Shown: positions 1 to 8,294, counted from the stretch's first letter. The stretch is 64,000 nt of DNA from G963667675 sp964291545 (GCA_964291545.2 OZ219860.1:310001-374000); one strand, 5' to 3'. Numbers and translations: made by a program. Notes: generated from the letters alone by a model not told the origin.

Positions 1-426
1 TTTCAGGGGATTGCGCCAGCGGAGGCCGGGGAACCGGCTGAAGTCGCTGTCGTTGGAGTGGACCTCCGCCTGGTACTCCATGGCCAGGGCGGCGATGTGG
101 GCATCGGTCACCAGGTTAGCCCCAACGCCGGCGACGGCCAGATTTCTGCGGAGAAGGTCCAGGTGGCCGGCGCCGGGGTTGACCGGCGACACTTGAGGGA
201 ACTGGAACCACTCGGTTACGAAGTCTAGGGCTTTTTCGGGTGTGGCCGGGCTGGCCAGTACGCTGGGGTGAGTCATCAATCTAACGAAGCCGGTTGCAAC
301 GGCCCACGAGACGCCCACGCGTTCGCTTCCGTTGATCAAGTCTTCCCACCAGCGCCTGGCCGCGGCATGGAATGGGGCGCCGTCGCTGTAGGCGTAGACC
401 AGCAGGTTGAGGTCCGGGATGATCAC
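1..426 (-). CDS. PIN-domain ribonuclease toxin (VapC-like), 3' end cut by window edge
   Basis: Minus-strand reading frame starting at a GTG at 426 and still open at base 1 (142 codons visible). The protein begins with the PIN signature IIPDLNLLVYAY, and acidic residues lie where PIN nucleases hold metal: D5, D108 and D126/D128, with E28 as a further candidate. The visible end (WRNPL) is typical of the last residues of this family, so only a few codons are missing. The GTG overlaps the stop of the upstream antitoxin by 4 bases (GTGA), a classic toxin-antitoxin coupling. Family knowledge: VapC toxins cleave RNA when free of antitoxin. The target RNA cannot be read from the sequence. Confidence 0.85.
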   Translation of the reverse strand, partial: MIIPDLNLLVYAYSDGAPFHAAARRWWEDLINGSERVGVSWAVATGFVRLMTHPSVLASPATPEKALDFVTEWFQFPQVSPVNPGAGHLDLLRRNLAVAGVGANLVTDAHIAALAMEYQAEVHSNDSDFSRFPGLRWRNPLK

Positions 427-683
427 TCGGCTCCAGGCCGGGTAAAGGCGTCGGCCTCCAGTTGGTCGTTAATCTGGTTCAGCCTTAAGGGATCGATTCC
501 CGGGGCCAGCCCGCTGTTATGGGGGGCAACCCGGTATTCCGCGGGCTTCTCCCTGATAACGTTGGGCGTCAGGCCGCGCCGGAGCGCCTCGTTGACCACT
601 TGCTTAAAGGGGCGCTCCATAAACCTGGCCCGCTCCCGCAGGGCTTGCGCTACGTCGTCATCCAGCGTAAGTGTAGTTCTCAT
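423..683 (-). CDS. Ribbon-helix-helix type antitoxin (VapB-like)
   Basis: An 86-residue protein starting MRTTLTLDDDVAQAL, the beta-strand plus helix pattern of a ribbon-helix-helix DNA-binding antitoxin. Its C-terminal half (residues 40-86) is polar and would wrap the toxin. It is translationally coupled to the PIN toxin by a 4-base overlap. The start is uncertain: ATG at 683 fits the domain best, but in-frame ATG codons at 701 and 704 would add six or seven residues. The AT-rich stretch at 692-715 is the only promoter-like sequence nearby. Such antitoxins usually repress their own operon. Confidence 0.75.
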   Translation of the reverse strand: MRTTLTLDDDVAQALRERARFMERPFKQVVNEALRRGLTPNVIREKPAEYRVAPHNSGLAPGIDPLRLNQINDQLEADAFTRPGAE

Positions 684-806
684 GGAGGCATCATAGTGCA
701 TCATTATATTGATGTCAAGATGTCTACGTCTCGGCTGGCGCCCTGGGCGGGACGCCGCAGCCCACGACCAGGCATGGGTAGCCCGAGATGGCTGCACGAG
801 GTCTTA

Positions 807-836
807 GATTCCCGCTCGGGGGCGGGAATGACGGGC
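807..836. repeat. Dispersed palindromic repeat, inverted CCCGC/GCGGG type
   Basis: Short inverted repeat (attcccgc ... gcgggaat followed by gacgg) of the kind that appears in spurious ORFs as VIPAKAGIQ or RRRES. Related copies lie at 12514-12540, 19658-19690, 19775-19806, 25663-25692, 27749-27782 and 27862-27892. It sits just downstream of the portal gene. No coding role is seen. Confidence 0.6.
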
Positions 837-875
837 TAGGTTGCGGGAATGAGGAGTTGGCCCGTGGGAGTGAGG

Positions 876-2225
876 CTACCTGCGGCCGCGGGAGCGCGGG
901 CCCTTGGCCCATTCATCGCCCCAGGGCACGTCGGGCAGGTTGCGGGAGCGGCGCACCTCGTTGATGGTCAGCACTCCCCGGTCCAGCAACTGTGTTTCCC
1001 GCCGCACCCGGCTGTCTTCGTCCTCCCGCAGCACCTCGATGGCGCTCAGGTCGAACTGGACTTCTAGGTCTGGATACCCCAGCCGGGGGAGCAGCATGCG
1101 GTTCAGCCGCTCCTCGAAGAACCGCAATTCGGGCAGTATGGTGTTGCGCCAGAACATACGCTCGGCGGTGTTCACGTTGGAAAAGGTGGCCCGTTCCAGG
1201 TCTGACAGCAGGGGCATGGGAACGCCATAGGTCCGGCTCACCTCCTCCAGGCTCCAGCGCAGCCCCTGTATGAACTCCATTTCCCGCTGGTTGAAGCCCA
1301 GGGTCTTGACGTCCTTGACGAAGCTGGCGATGGCCGGACGGTGGGCCTTGGCCGGCCCCCGGTATCGCTTTTCCCACCGGTCGTAGAACTCCTCGACCTC
1401 GGTCTCGGTCATGTTCTCGTTGGTTAACATAACAAAGCCCGGCTGGGCTGCGTTGCGAAAGAAGTTGCGGTTGAAGCGCAGACCGTCCTTGCCCATGTCA
1501 ACGGCTAGGCGGGCCGGGGCGATGGGCGAAAGGCCGGCGTACTCCTCCAGGGGATTGAAGTAGTGCATCCACAGCATCTCGTCGGGGGTGTAGGCCACCG
1601 GCCCGTTGCGCCCCTGGTACACGAACCCCCGGATATAGCGCCGGCGGTCCGGCAGCACGGTGACCCGGTCGGGACGCAGGGGCCAGATTTCCCACCGGCC
1701 CCTTTCGTCTTTTTCCAGGGCCCAGAAGGACGATCCCCACAGGTTGAGATAGGTCTCGGTGGCCCTCCACAGGTCCTGGCGGGTGTGCCAGGGATTTACC
1801 CGGTCCAGGAGCAGGCGCGCCGGATGCTCCGGGCCCACCGGCAGCAGCGTTCCATCGGACTGCCGCCGGTACACCATTAGTTCAGGCCGGCTGAGGGCAT
1901 CGGCCCGGAGCTTGATGGCGGAGTACACCGACACCGACGACGCGTAGTATTCGCCGTAGGCGGAGTTGGCCCAGGATGCGCCGGGGGAGGCGGTCTCCTG
2001 GAACCAGTCCACGTCAGCCGACGCAGCCCGGTTGGCCCGTTGCCTGGCATTCGCGGGCGCGGTCTGCGCGGGCCGCAGCCGACCCCGGAGCCTTTCCAGC
2101 CTTCCCAGAAATCGGGCCGGGGCCATGGCGACGGAGGGTAGCCCCTTAACAGCTTCCAGCACGCCGCCAGGCGGAGTCCTGCGTTCTTCTCTATTTTCCT
2201 GGGAGATGACGGACTTGTTTTTCAT
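876..2225 (-). CDS. Phage portal protein, HK97 family
   Basis: A 449-residue protein with the HK97 portal fold pattern: SVYSAIKLRADALSRPEL near residue 100, then LLDRVNPWHTRQDLWRATETYLNLWGSSFW, and the C-terminal ERLNRMLLPRLGY block. The portal is the dodecameric ring through which DNA enters the capsid. ATG at 2225 is chosen over ATG at 2264 because AAAGGTG precedes it and the extra 13 residues look unlike a portal start. It lies 29 bases downstream of the broken terminase, in the usual phage order. The next head genes (protease, capsid) are not downstream here but at 17360-19535 on the other strand. Confidence 0.9.
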   Translation of the reverse strand: MKNKSVISQENREERRTPPGGVLEAVKGLPSVAMAPARFLGRLERLRGRLRPAQTAPANARQRANRAASADVDWFQETASPGASWANSAYGEYYASSVSVYSAIKLRADALSRPELMVYRRQSDGTLLPVGPEHPARLLLDRVNPWHTRQDLWRATETYLNLWGSSFWALEKDERGRWEIWPLRPDRVTVLPDRRRYIRGFVYQGRNGPVAYTPDEMLWMHYFNPLEEYAGLSPIAPARLAVDMGKDGLRFNRNFFRNAAQPGFVMLTNENMTETEVEEFYDRWEKRYRGPAKAHRPAIASFVKDVKTLGFNQREMEFIQGLRWSLEEVSRTYGVPMPLLSDLERATFSNVNTAERMFWRNTILPELRFFEERLNRMLLPRLGYPDLEVQFDLSAIEVLREDEDSRVRRETQLLDRGVLTINEVRRSRNLPDVPWGDEWAKGPRSRGRR

Positions 2226-2254
2226 GTGTACACCTTTGGTATGGCAATCTTGGT

Positions 2255-3600
2255 CTAGGTCCATACTTTGACCTTGGCGGGAGGTTCGACGAAAGCCAGC
2301 ATCAGGGCGTCGGCCTTGTCGGGAGAGGGCACGCGGCGTTTGTACATCTGCTCCTTGCTCTCCACCCGTAGCCTCCCCAGGCTGTCGACGTCGTAGCGCA
2401 TGGCCGCCAACTCCCCCATCAATTCGTTGTCCGCCGGAATCCTGATTTCCCCCGCGGCGAACAGGTCGCGCAGCCGCGAATAGCCCTCCGCCCTTAGGTT
2501 GGTGAAATGCCCCCTATCTCTCGCGCTGCGGGCCACGTTGATTCCCCTCACCGGATGGCCCTGTTCCCGCAGCCGGTCCACCACCCCTGCCCCAGGCCAA
2601 TCTCGTCCACGCACACGTAGTCCGGGTCCGAATCCCTGATGGCCGCGGCGATGCGCCCTGCAAACTCCATGAGGTCCATCTTTCGGAAGGTCTGTATGTC
2701 CTCCACGATGTTGCCCCGCCGGCGCAGGATGACGCTTCGGTCGGAGCCGTACCGGGCCACGTCCACCGCCAGCACTACAACGCCGCTGGATGCGCCCTCA
2801 TGTTCGTAGTCCAGCCGGTCCTCATCGGCGGCGGCCTCCAACGCCGACAACCCGAACAGGGCTTTCTCATCCTGGTCGGGGAACTCCCCCAGGACCCTTG
2901 ACCGGTAGATGGGATTGTCTTCTCCCCAGGTGTCTTTTCTTTCCTGAACCCACTCCGCGGTGGTCAGGCCCTGCACCACTGTCCTGCCCGCCTGCACGTT
3001 GGGGCTGTCCAGGGCCGAGATGGTTATGGTGTGGTAGAGGCGGCGCTCCTCGTGAAATGCCCGGCGAAAGGCCCCAGAGGCGGTGGTGGGATTGCCGATG
3101 AGCAGCAGCCGCGGATTGGCAGAGGTCATCACCGCCTCGATCCCCTCGTATATCTCGTCGCCTACGCCTTCGGCCTCGTCCACCACGATAAGCATGTGGG
3201 GACAGTGGAATCCCTGGAACTCGTCGGCCGACCCGGCGGACAGCCCCATGGCATAGCGGTCCTCGGCCAATTCCCAGCGGGTCTCGAACATTGAGCCGCC
3301 CAGCAGGTCCCTGGCAGGCCGGTAAAGGCGGCGGATCTGCCGCCAAAGAACGTGCCGCACCTGGCGGAAGGTGGGGGCGGTGCTCAGGACAATGGCCGGG
3401 TCGTGGCAGTGAATGAACCACAGCACGGCCGCGGCGGCGCAGAAGCCCTTGCCCAGCCCGTTGCCCGACTTGACCGCCACGCGCCGGTGGGCGGCCAGGG
3501 CAGCGAGGACCTGTTGCTGTTTGTCCCAGAGCCGCACCTGCAGCACGTCCCTGGCGAAAGTGAGGGGCGGCGTATACTCGGCCGTCGGAGATTCGTCCAT
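2255..3600 (-). pseudogene. Terminase large subunit, split by a frameshift
   Basis: The first frame (2548-3600, 350 codons) carries the packaging ATPase: Walker A around residues 45-53 (SGNGLGKGF), Walker B MLIVVDEAEG at 136-145 and the start of the nuclease domain (LAVDVARYGSDRS, then VCVDEIGLG). At the C-run 2590-2593 the frame is lost. The second frame (2255 to about 2600) continues with the matching rest, GAGVVDRLREQG through LMLAFVEPPAKV. One extra base in the C-run would rejoin the two halves into about 447 residues, normal for the family. Either a real loss-of-function deletion, a sequencing or assembly error, or (less likely) programmed frameshifting. The start ATG at 3600 follows the upstream stop by 2 bases. 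Confidence 0.85.
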
Positions 3601-3602
3601 GG

Positions 3603-3806
3603 TTAACGCCGGTCCTTGTAGCCCGAGGAGATTGCTACGGTCCGCGATTGTTTAACCTTGGGCCCGGGCTGCGGCGGGCTTGGCTCGTCCGGCTCCGAGG
3701 GGCTGAACAGAAAACCGCAGTCCCGGCACCTCAGGATGTCGTTGTCCTTGCGGGACTTCTTTTCCAGTTTGAGCAGTCTAAGAGAATCGCAACGTCGGCA
3801 TTGCAA
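3603..3806 (-). CDS. Small two-CxxC zinc-ribbon protein, phage-associated
   Basis: A 67-residue protein with CRRC at residues 3-6 and CRDC at about 27-30, a compact zinc ribbon, followed by a Pro-rich tail. The start is read as TTG at 3806 because GGAGG precedes it by 9 bases; no ATG in this frame has such a site. It ends 2 bases before the terminase start, so it belongs to the phage packaging operon. A role in packaging, as a small DNA- or RNA-binding partner of the terminase, is a guess from position only. Confidence 0.65.
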   Translation of the reverse strand: MQCRRCDSLRLLKLEKKSRKDNDILRCRDCGFLFSPSEPDEPSPPQPGPKVKQSRTVAISSGYKDRR

Positions 3807-3833
3807 GGGGCCCCACCTCCCAAGAAATATCGG

Positions 3834-3888
3834 CCAAAAAAAGTACAGGGACGACCCAACCTTTGTGGGGCGGGTCGTCCCTGTACTT
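3834..3888 (-). terminator. Intrinsic terminator, 17-bp perfect stem
   Basis: Perfect 17-base inverted repeat (3841-3857 and 3872-3888) with a 14-base loop. On the minus strand the stem is followed by seven T (3842 down to 3836), the form of a rho-independent terminator. It would end transcription coming from the 61-residue gene at 4084-4269 before the phage genes, which implies that the phage operon has its own promoter. Confidence 0.8.
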
Positions 3889-3966
3889 ACACGCTATTCC
3901 CTGGCCGCCGGGGTTGTCAACGGCCTTGCGTCAGTGGGGGAGGAGGCAGTGCGTCCATGAGGGCAG

Positions 3967-4011
3967 CCCGTCCGTTCGGCCTGAGGGAAATCGAAGGGGG
4001 AATGGACGGGC
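3967..4011. repeat. Dispersed repeat, CCCGTCCGTTCG..CGAA..ACGGACGGGC type
   Basis: About 45 bases with complementary ends (cccgtccgtt and a ggacggg end) around a ctgag...tcgaag core. Full or half copies lie at 8044-8080, 12571-12612, 19571-19619, 19879-19921, 27690-27726, 27931-27969, 28446-28490 and, more diverged, 63883-63920. All are in intergenic spacers. Between this copy and the gene at 4084 nothing else is recognised. Confidence 0.75.
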
Positions 4012-4083
4012 GAGGTGTGGTGGGCAAGCCTCGCAGAGTTCTCCACATGCGGGAAAACCGGGGGAAGAATCAGACTGTGGCGG

Positions 4084-4269
4084 TTAGTCCGGCCGGTGCT
4101 TTTCGATCAAGGCGATGACGCGGCTGTCTATGTCGCCCAGCGACACCCCCGCGTCGGAACGGGCCACGCCCAGGTGGGCGGCCCTTTGGATGTCCTCCCA
4201 CTCGGGCTCCAACTCGTACTCGTCTCGCAGTTCGTCGAAAAGATTGTCCAGCGACTGTTTATCGAACAT
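4084..4269 (-). CDS. Small hypothetical protein, acidic
   Basis: A 61-residue protein starting MFDKQSLDNLFDEL. ATG at 4269 is chosen because GGGAAAGAG lies just before it; a longer frame back to 4365 has a low-complexity, basic N-terminus unlike a real gene. The sequence is strongly helical and acidic in the first 35 residues, with no recognised domain. It is followed by the strong terminator at 3834-3888. Function unknown. Confidence 0.5.
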   Translation of the reverse strand: MFDKQSLDNLFDELRDEYELEPEWEDIQRAAHLGVARSDAGVSLGDIDSRVIALIEKHRPD

Positions 4270-4339
4270 CTCTTTCCCTATTTGTCCTGGTGTTTGAAGT
4301 CCAGCGCCGCGGCGCGTGGCTATTGGACTGTATTGCAGT

Positions 4340-4762
4340 CTACTCCGGCCTTGTCCACGTGGCAAGCCTGTCAGGGGTTATCTCCATGAGCACGGCTTGG
4401 CCGGACTCCACTATCTGCCGGGCAAAGTCCCCGCCCTTTTCGGCTCCCCAGTAACGGAGGCAGATGGAGGTTACAGTGTTCTCCAAGTCGTCGGTGGTCA
4501 TCCTGGCCTTCCCTTTGGTCAGCACGTAGGCATAGGGCGCGTCGGGCGTGGCTATGGACAGGCTCACTCTCGGGTCTCGACGGATGTTGCGGGTTTTCAG
4601 GACATTGTCGTGGGTGATGATCATGAACTTCCCGTCCCGGTACCCGTACCACACGGGCGTCACCTGGGGCGAACCATCACGGTTCACGGTGGCCAGGTTG
4701 GCGAGGCAATCCCCGGCAAGGAGCTTTTCTATCTCAGCGGGGGTCAATTCCCTATCAGCCAT
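4340..4762 (-). CDS. PPOX-fold (pyridoxamine 5'-phosphate oxidase-like) flavin/F420 protein
   Basis: A 140-residue split-barrel protein. Diagnostic segments: CLANLATVNRDGSPQVTPVWY near residues 20-40, FMIITHDNVLKTRNIRRDPRVSLSI, and YAYVLTKGKA. These are typical of the small PPOX family that binds FMN, F420 or heme; many actinobacterial and Chloroflexota members reduce substrates with F420. ATG at 4762 follows GGAGGCATT and is preferred over the ATG at 4777. It lies 29 bases downstream of a close paralogue (4792-5214), a tandem duplication. Substrate unknown. Confidence 0.85.
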   Translation of the reverse strand: MADRELTPAEIEKLLAGDCLANLATVNRDGSPQVTPVWYGYRDGKFMIITHDNVLKTRNIRRDPRVSLSIATPDAPYAYVLTKGKARMTTDDLENTVTSICLRYWGAEKGGDFARQIVESGQAVLMEITPDRLATWTRPE

Positions 4763-4791
4763 AATGCCTCCGGTCAATCGGCGTGACGCGC

Positions 4792-5214
4792 TCAGTCGGC
4801 AGTCGTCCAGGTGATGAGCTTGTCGGGCGTTATCTCGATTAGCACATTGTCGCTGGACTTCAGTATCTCCTGGGCGAAGGCCTTACCAACTTCATCGCCC
4901 TGGTACCGGACGGCAATGGACGTGACCGTAGCCTCCATGTCGTCGGTGGTGACCTTGGCCCTCCCGTGGACCAGCACGTAGGCAAAGGGCTCGCCGGGCG
5001 AGTTGATGGACACGGACACTCTCGGGTCCCGGCGGACGTTGCGCGCCTTGGCGGTAAAGCCGGCGGTGCTGACGACAAACTTCCCGTCCCGGTACGCGTA
5101 CCACACGGGAGTCACCTGCGGCGACCCGTCCCGCTTCAAGGTGGACAGGTTCGCAAGGCACTTCCCATTGAGAAACTGCTCCATTTCGTCAGCGGTCATA
5201 GACCGGTCACCCAT
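4792..5214 (-). CDS. PPOX-fold flavin/F420 protein, tandem paralogue
   Basis: A 140-residue split-barrel protein very like its downstream neighbour. It shares CLANLSTLKRDGSPQVTPVWYAYRDGKF, ARNVRRDPRVSVSI and ITPDKLITWT, and has the same length. ATG at 5214 is preferred because GGAGGG sits 5 bases before it. The two copies differ mostly around residues 55-60 and in the C-terminal half, so they probably bind the same type of cofactor but different small substrates. The enzyme activity cannot be named from sequence. Confidence 0.85.
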   Translation of the reverse strand: MGDRSMTADEMEQFLNGKCLANLSTLKRDGSPQVTPVWYAYRDGKFVVSTAGFTAKARNVRRDPRVSVSINSPGEPFAYVLVHGRAKVTTDDMEATVTSIAVRYQGDEVGKAFAQEILKSSDNVLIEITPDKLITWTTAD

Positions 5215-5309
5215 AGCGCCCTCCATGCATCAGCGTAATGCCCGCAGTATATTGCGCCCGCCTGCTGCGGGCAAGAAAGGGGCAGGCGATGACCAGGCTC
5301 GTCTTTCGG

Positions 5310-5546
5310 CTAGGGCCGGTCTTCCGGCGAGTCCGCCGTGGGCCGGCTGCGCCGCTGCTGCCACAGGTAGAAAGCAGATATGCCCACGGGTATGGACACT
5401 ATGAGCAGCCCCAGGATGGCCACCACGGTCCAGGGGCCCAGGTCGAAGGCGTGGTCGAGGAAGCCCTTGATCCATTCCAGCAGGTCCGGGTCCGCCGCCT
5501 CGCCGTGATGCCCGGCTGCCGACAGGAGAATGGCCCAGGCGCCCAA
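5310..5546 (-). CDS. Small single-span membrane protein
   Basis: A 78-residue protein read from a TTG at 5546, 3 bases after the MFS transporter stop. Residues about 38-60 (PWTVVAILGLLIVSIPVGISAFYLW) form one transmembrane helix, followed by a basic, polar tail that would face the cytoplasm. The N-terminal part is amphipathic. Its position directly behind the transporter suggests co-translation and perhaps a regulatory or assembly role, which is inference only. The weak start codon makes the call moderate. Confidence 0.5.
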   Translation of the reverse strand: MGAWAILLSAAGHHGEAADPDLLEWIKGFLDHAFDLGPWTVVAILGLLIVSIPVGISAFYLWQQRRSRPTADSPEDRP

Positions 5547-5549
5547 CGG

Positions 5550-6875
5550 TCAGTCCCCGGCGAAGGCGGAAGCGGGTTGGGCCTGGTACCGAACCGAGTA
5601 CTTGCGCTCGTTGACGGAGAAAGCAAAGGCCGCGGCGACGAACAGCAGAGACCCGGCGGCCAGGAAGGGCACCGTGTAGGAACCGGTCAGGTCGTTCAGG
5701 AATCCCGCCAGCAGCACCGCTCCGGCTCCGCCTGCCTGGTGAAAGACGAAGGAGACGCCGGTGATGGCTCCCAGGGCTCTCAGGCCGTATACGTCGGCGG
5801 TCAGCGATACGGTAAGGGGGTTGGTGGCAATCCAGGAAAGGCCGGCGACCACGGCGAAAATCCAGACCCCGGCGTCGCCCGACAGGAACGGGACTCCCAG
5901 CAACGGCGGTATCAGAAGCAGCATGTAGGCCGAACCCCTGGTGAAGTAGACCAGGGCCAGCAGGTTCTTGCGGCTGAACCGGTCGGACAGCATCCCCGCG
6001 CCGATGCTTCCCAGGGCGTTCATGCCTCCCATGACCGCGAACACCGCTCCGGCCATGGTGGGCGACAGGTCTCGGTCTTCCTGGGCGAAGGCGACGAAAT
6101 GGAACGCCAGCAAGAAAGTCGTTGCCCCGCAGACGAAAAACGGGACCGACACCTGCCAGATGGGGAGCGAGCGGAAAGACTCCCGCCACCTATCGGTGTC
6201 CAGGGGAGGCGTCGGAGGCAGCCCCGCCGTCCCGCCGCCTCCACCGGGCCCATCGATATCCCCATCGGGCCTCAATCCCAGCTTGGCCGGACTGTCTTTC
6301 AGGAAGACCAAGGCCAAAGGCGCCGCCAGGAAGATGATCATGCCCAGGGCAACCCAGGTGGTCCTCCAGTCGGTGGCTTGAATCAGGTATATGCCGAAGG
6401 GCACCAGGACCAGCGACCCCGTGGACGCCCCGCCGGAGATCAGGCCCAGGACGGTGGCGCGACGGCGCAGGAACCACCGGGCCAGCAGGGCCGAGGCGTT
6501 GTTCAGCGACGCCCCGCTCAGGGCCATGGACGTGACCACGCCGAACAGGAACATCAGGAAGAGATAGTGGAAGGTGAGGCTCAGCAGCGCCGTGCCCAGC
6601 GCGACGATCACCAGGTTGATGATGATGACCTTGGATCCCTGCCGGTCGAACCAGCGGCCGAAGAAGGGCTGGGCCATGCCGTTGAACAGGGTGCCCAGGG
6701 CCCCGGCTATGGAGATGGTGCTCCGGTTCCACTCGAATTCCTCGCTCATGGGAATGACGAAGATTCCCATGGCGCCCCGGGCGCCGGTGGTCACCATGGC
6801 AATGAAGAAGCAGGTGGCGACCACGTACCACCCGTAATAGATGCCGGGGTTGGTGTTGTTAGGCGTGGATGTCAA
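5550..6875 (-). CDS. Major facilitator superfamily transporter
   Basis: A 441-residue protein with twelve hydrophobic helices and the loop 2-3 motif of MFS (GRWFDRQGSKV near residue 75). The N-terminal block PGIYYGWYVVATCFF and the EEFEWNRSTIS segment are typical of the monocarboxylate/oxalate-formate antiporter branch. It probably moves a small organic acid across the inner membrane. The start is a TTG at 6875; no ATG is available before the first helix. A cytoplasmic loop near residues 210-225 is Gly/Pro-rich. The substrate is not determined. A small membrane protein follows within 4 bases. Confidence 0.85.
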   Translation of the reverse strand: MTSTPNNTNPGIYYGWYVVATCFFIAMVTTGARGAMGIFVIPMSEEFEWNRSTISIAGALGTLFNGMAQPFFGRWFDRQGSKVIIINLVIVALGTALLSLTFHYLFLMFLFGVVTSMALSGASLNNASALLARWFLRRRATVLGLISGGASTGSLVLVPFGIYLIQATDWRTTWVALGMIIFLAAPLALVFLKDSPAKLGLRPDGDIDGPGGGGGTAGLPPTPPLDTDRWRESFRSLPIWQVSVPFFVCGATTFLLAFHFVAFAQEDRDLSPTMAGAVFAVMGGMNALGSIGAGMLSDRFSRKNLLALVYFTRGSAYMLLLIPPLLGVPFLSGDAGVWIFAVVAGLSWIATNPLTVSLTADVYGLRALGAITGVSFVFHQAGGAGAVLLAGFLNDLTGSYTVPFLAAGSLLFVAAAFAFSVNERKYSVRYQAQPASAFAGD

Positions 6876-6940
6876 AGCTTGCGATGGGTCGAATTGCAGC
6901 AGGTTTGGGCGTCTGTATCATAACACCAGGCGCTCACAGA

Positions 6941-6969
6941 CAGGGCAACCACGAGGGTTGCCCCTACGG
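6941..6969. repeat. GGCAACC..GGGTTGCCCCTAC repeat
   Basis: Short inverted repeat (ggcaacc acga gggttgcc) followed by cctac, a sequence type that recurs in intergenic DNA of many environmental bacteria. It lies in the 191-base spacer between the divergent MFS and alcohol dehydrogenase genes. Only one copy was noticed in this window. Confidence 0.45.
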
Positions 6970-7066
6970 TTGGTTGGTGGGGATTGGGACGGCTTGGCGG
7001 CTTGCCGTAGCTCCGGGCGGGCATTAAGATTGGCGGAGGATTCCAAGCTGGAGGACAAGCAATCAG

Positions 7067-8035
7067 ATGAGAGCAGCCAGACTGGCGGGACCAAAACACT
7101 TTGAGTTCATCGACGTGGAGGTCCCGACTCCTTCCGACGGCGAATGCCTGATTAAGCTGGAGAGGGCTTCGGTGTGCGGCAGCGACATCCGCCACGGCTA
7201 CAGCGTCATTGACGAGGAGGAATTCCCAATGCCGCCGGGCAGGCCTTGCCACGAGGTTGTCGGCGTGGTGGTGGAGAGCCGCACCGACGACTTCAGCGAG
7301 GGCCAGCGGGTTATCGTCCTTCCCAGCAAGGGACATGGCGGCCTGACCGAATACCTGGTGTCCAATCCAGGCATGATGGTCCTGCTGCCCGACGAGGGCC
7401 CGCTGGACGAATGGATCATGTGCCAGCCCTCGGGCACGGTGCTCTATTCCTGCCAGCAGATGCCCAACATTCTGGGCAAGAACGTGGTGGTCCTGGGGCA
7501 GGGGAGCATCGGCCTCAGCTTCACCATGATTACGTCGCGCTGCGGTGCCGGCAAGGTCATCGGCGTCGACCCGCTGGAATTCAGGTTGTCCAAGTCCAGG
7601 GAATTCGGGGCAACCCACGTGATCAACCCGGACAAGGACGACGTGGACGAAGCGGTGGCGGAGCTCACCGGCGGCCAGGGCGCCGACATCGTCGTGGAGG
7701 CGGCCGGGTACCCCGAGACCTTCGATACCGTGTTCAGGCTGGTGCGCCAGTACGGAACGGTAATAATCTTTGGGGTGCAGACCGACAAACGCGTCCTGCT
7801 CACCCATGACACGCTGATGGACAAGCAGGCCAGGATCATCCCCACCACGGGCGCCCGCAGCGGCAATCCCACGGCGCATATCGAGAGAATAGTCGCCCTG
7901 CGCCAGAGGGGATGGTGCGACCCGGGGAAGCTGGTGACTCACCACATGGGCTTGTCGCAGGTGCAGGCGGCTTTCGACATGTACGCGGCGCACGCCGACA
8001 ACGTGATTAAAGTGGTGATGAACGTCAACGAGTGA
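7067..8035 (+). CDS. Zinc-type medium-chain alcohol dehydrogenase
   Basis: A 322-residue MDR-family oxidoreductase. C37 (CGSD) and H62-E63 (CHE) are the catalytic zinc site, and GQGSIG at 144-149 is the nucleotide-binding turn of the Rossmann fold. The four-cysteine structural zinc loop normally found near residues 90-115 is absent, which explains the short length. The Rossmann strand ends VDPLEFR, so NAD rather than NADP is likely. ATG at 7067 has GGAGG 13 bases upstream. It is a single gene between divergent neighbours; the alcohol or polyol substrate is unknown. Confidence 0.87.
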   Translation: MRAARLAGPKHFEFIDVEVPTPSDGECLIKLERASVCGSDIRHGYSVIDEEEFPMPPGRPCHEVVGVVVESRTDDFSEGQRVIVLPSKGHGGLTEYLVSNPGMMVLLPDEGPLDEWIMCQPSGTVLYSCQQMPNILGKNVVVLGQGSIGLSFTMITSRCGAGKVIGVDPLEFRLSKSREFGATHVINPDKDDVDEAVAELTGGQGADIVVEAAGYPETFDTVFRLVRQYGTVIIFGVQTDKRVLLTHDTLMDKQARIIPTTGARSGNPTAHIERIVALRQRGWCDPGKLVTHHMGLSQVQAAFDMYAAHADNVIKVVMNVNE

Positions 8036-8043
8036 CGGGTAGG

Positions 8044-8080
8044 CCGTCCGTTCGTGCTGAGGCTCTCGAAGTATGAACGG
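8044..8080. repeat. Dispersed repeat, half-diverged copy (CCGTTCGTGCTGAGG type)
   Basis: Core ccgttcgtgctgaggctctcgaagtatgaacgg with complementary ends, a variant of the family first seen at 3967-4011. It is placed between the convergent alcohol dehydrogenase and the 51-residue gene, where it could also fold as a hairpin at the ends of both transcripts. Confidence 0.65.
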
Positions 8081-8138
8081 AAGAACAAAGCCGGTTGAGT
8101 TGTTAGCCGCCGGACCCCGGCGGTTCCTTGGGGCTCAG

Positions 8139-8294
8139 TCAACAGCCCGGATGGGTGTGGTTCCCGCAACAGCCCCGGAGCCGCTTTATCTTGGCCAGGT
8201 TGTTGGATATGAACATGGCCAGCTTTCGCCCCATGGGCATAGGCCGCAACAGGTTGGCTATGGGCGTGAACGAGAGGTCTCTATCGCGACACAT
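8139..8294 (-). CDS. 51-residue Cys-rich small protein (C-terminal CCG..PGC)
   Basis: A short ORF: MCRDRDLSFTPIANLLRP at the start, then MGRKLAMFISNNLAKIKRLRGC and the end CCGNHTHPGC. I recall small Chloroflexota proteins with the same pattern (a conserved LAMFI.NN..KI helix followed by CCGN....PGC). ATG at 8294 is 12 bases after the queE stop, so it probably belongs to the queuosine operon transcript. Three C-terminal cysteines (residues 42, 43, 51) with His46 and His48 could bind a metal or an Fe-S cluster; this is inference. Function unknown. Confidence 0.7.
   Translation of the reverse strand: MCRDRDLSFTPIANLLRPMPMGRKLAMFISNNLAKIKRLRGCCGNHTHPGC

Noticed and set aside
2590..2593. Programmed frameshift in the terminase
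   Set aside because: No slippery heptamer or downstream structure was recognised, and terminases are not known to use it. A deletion or base-call error is simpler.
5238..6923. Long plus-strand ORF of 561 codons
   Set aside because: It lies antisense to the MFS transporter, is rich in Gln, Gly, Arg and Pro, and has no family features. It is a shadow of GC-rich coding.
6872..7993. Minus-strand ORF of 373 codons
   Set aside because: Antisense to the alcohol dehydrogenase, which has clear catalytic residues and a ribosome binding site.
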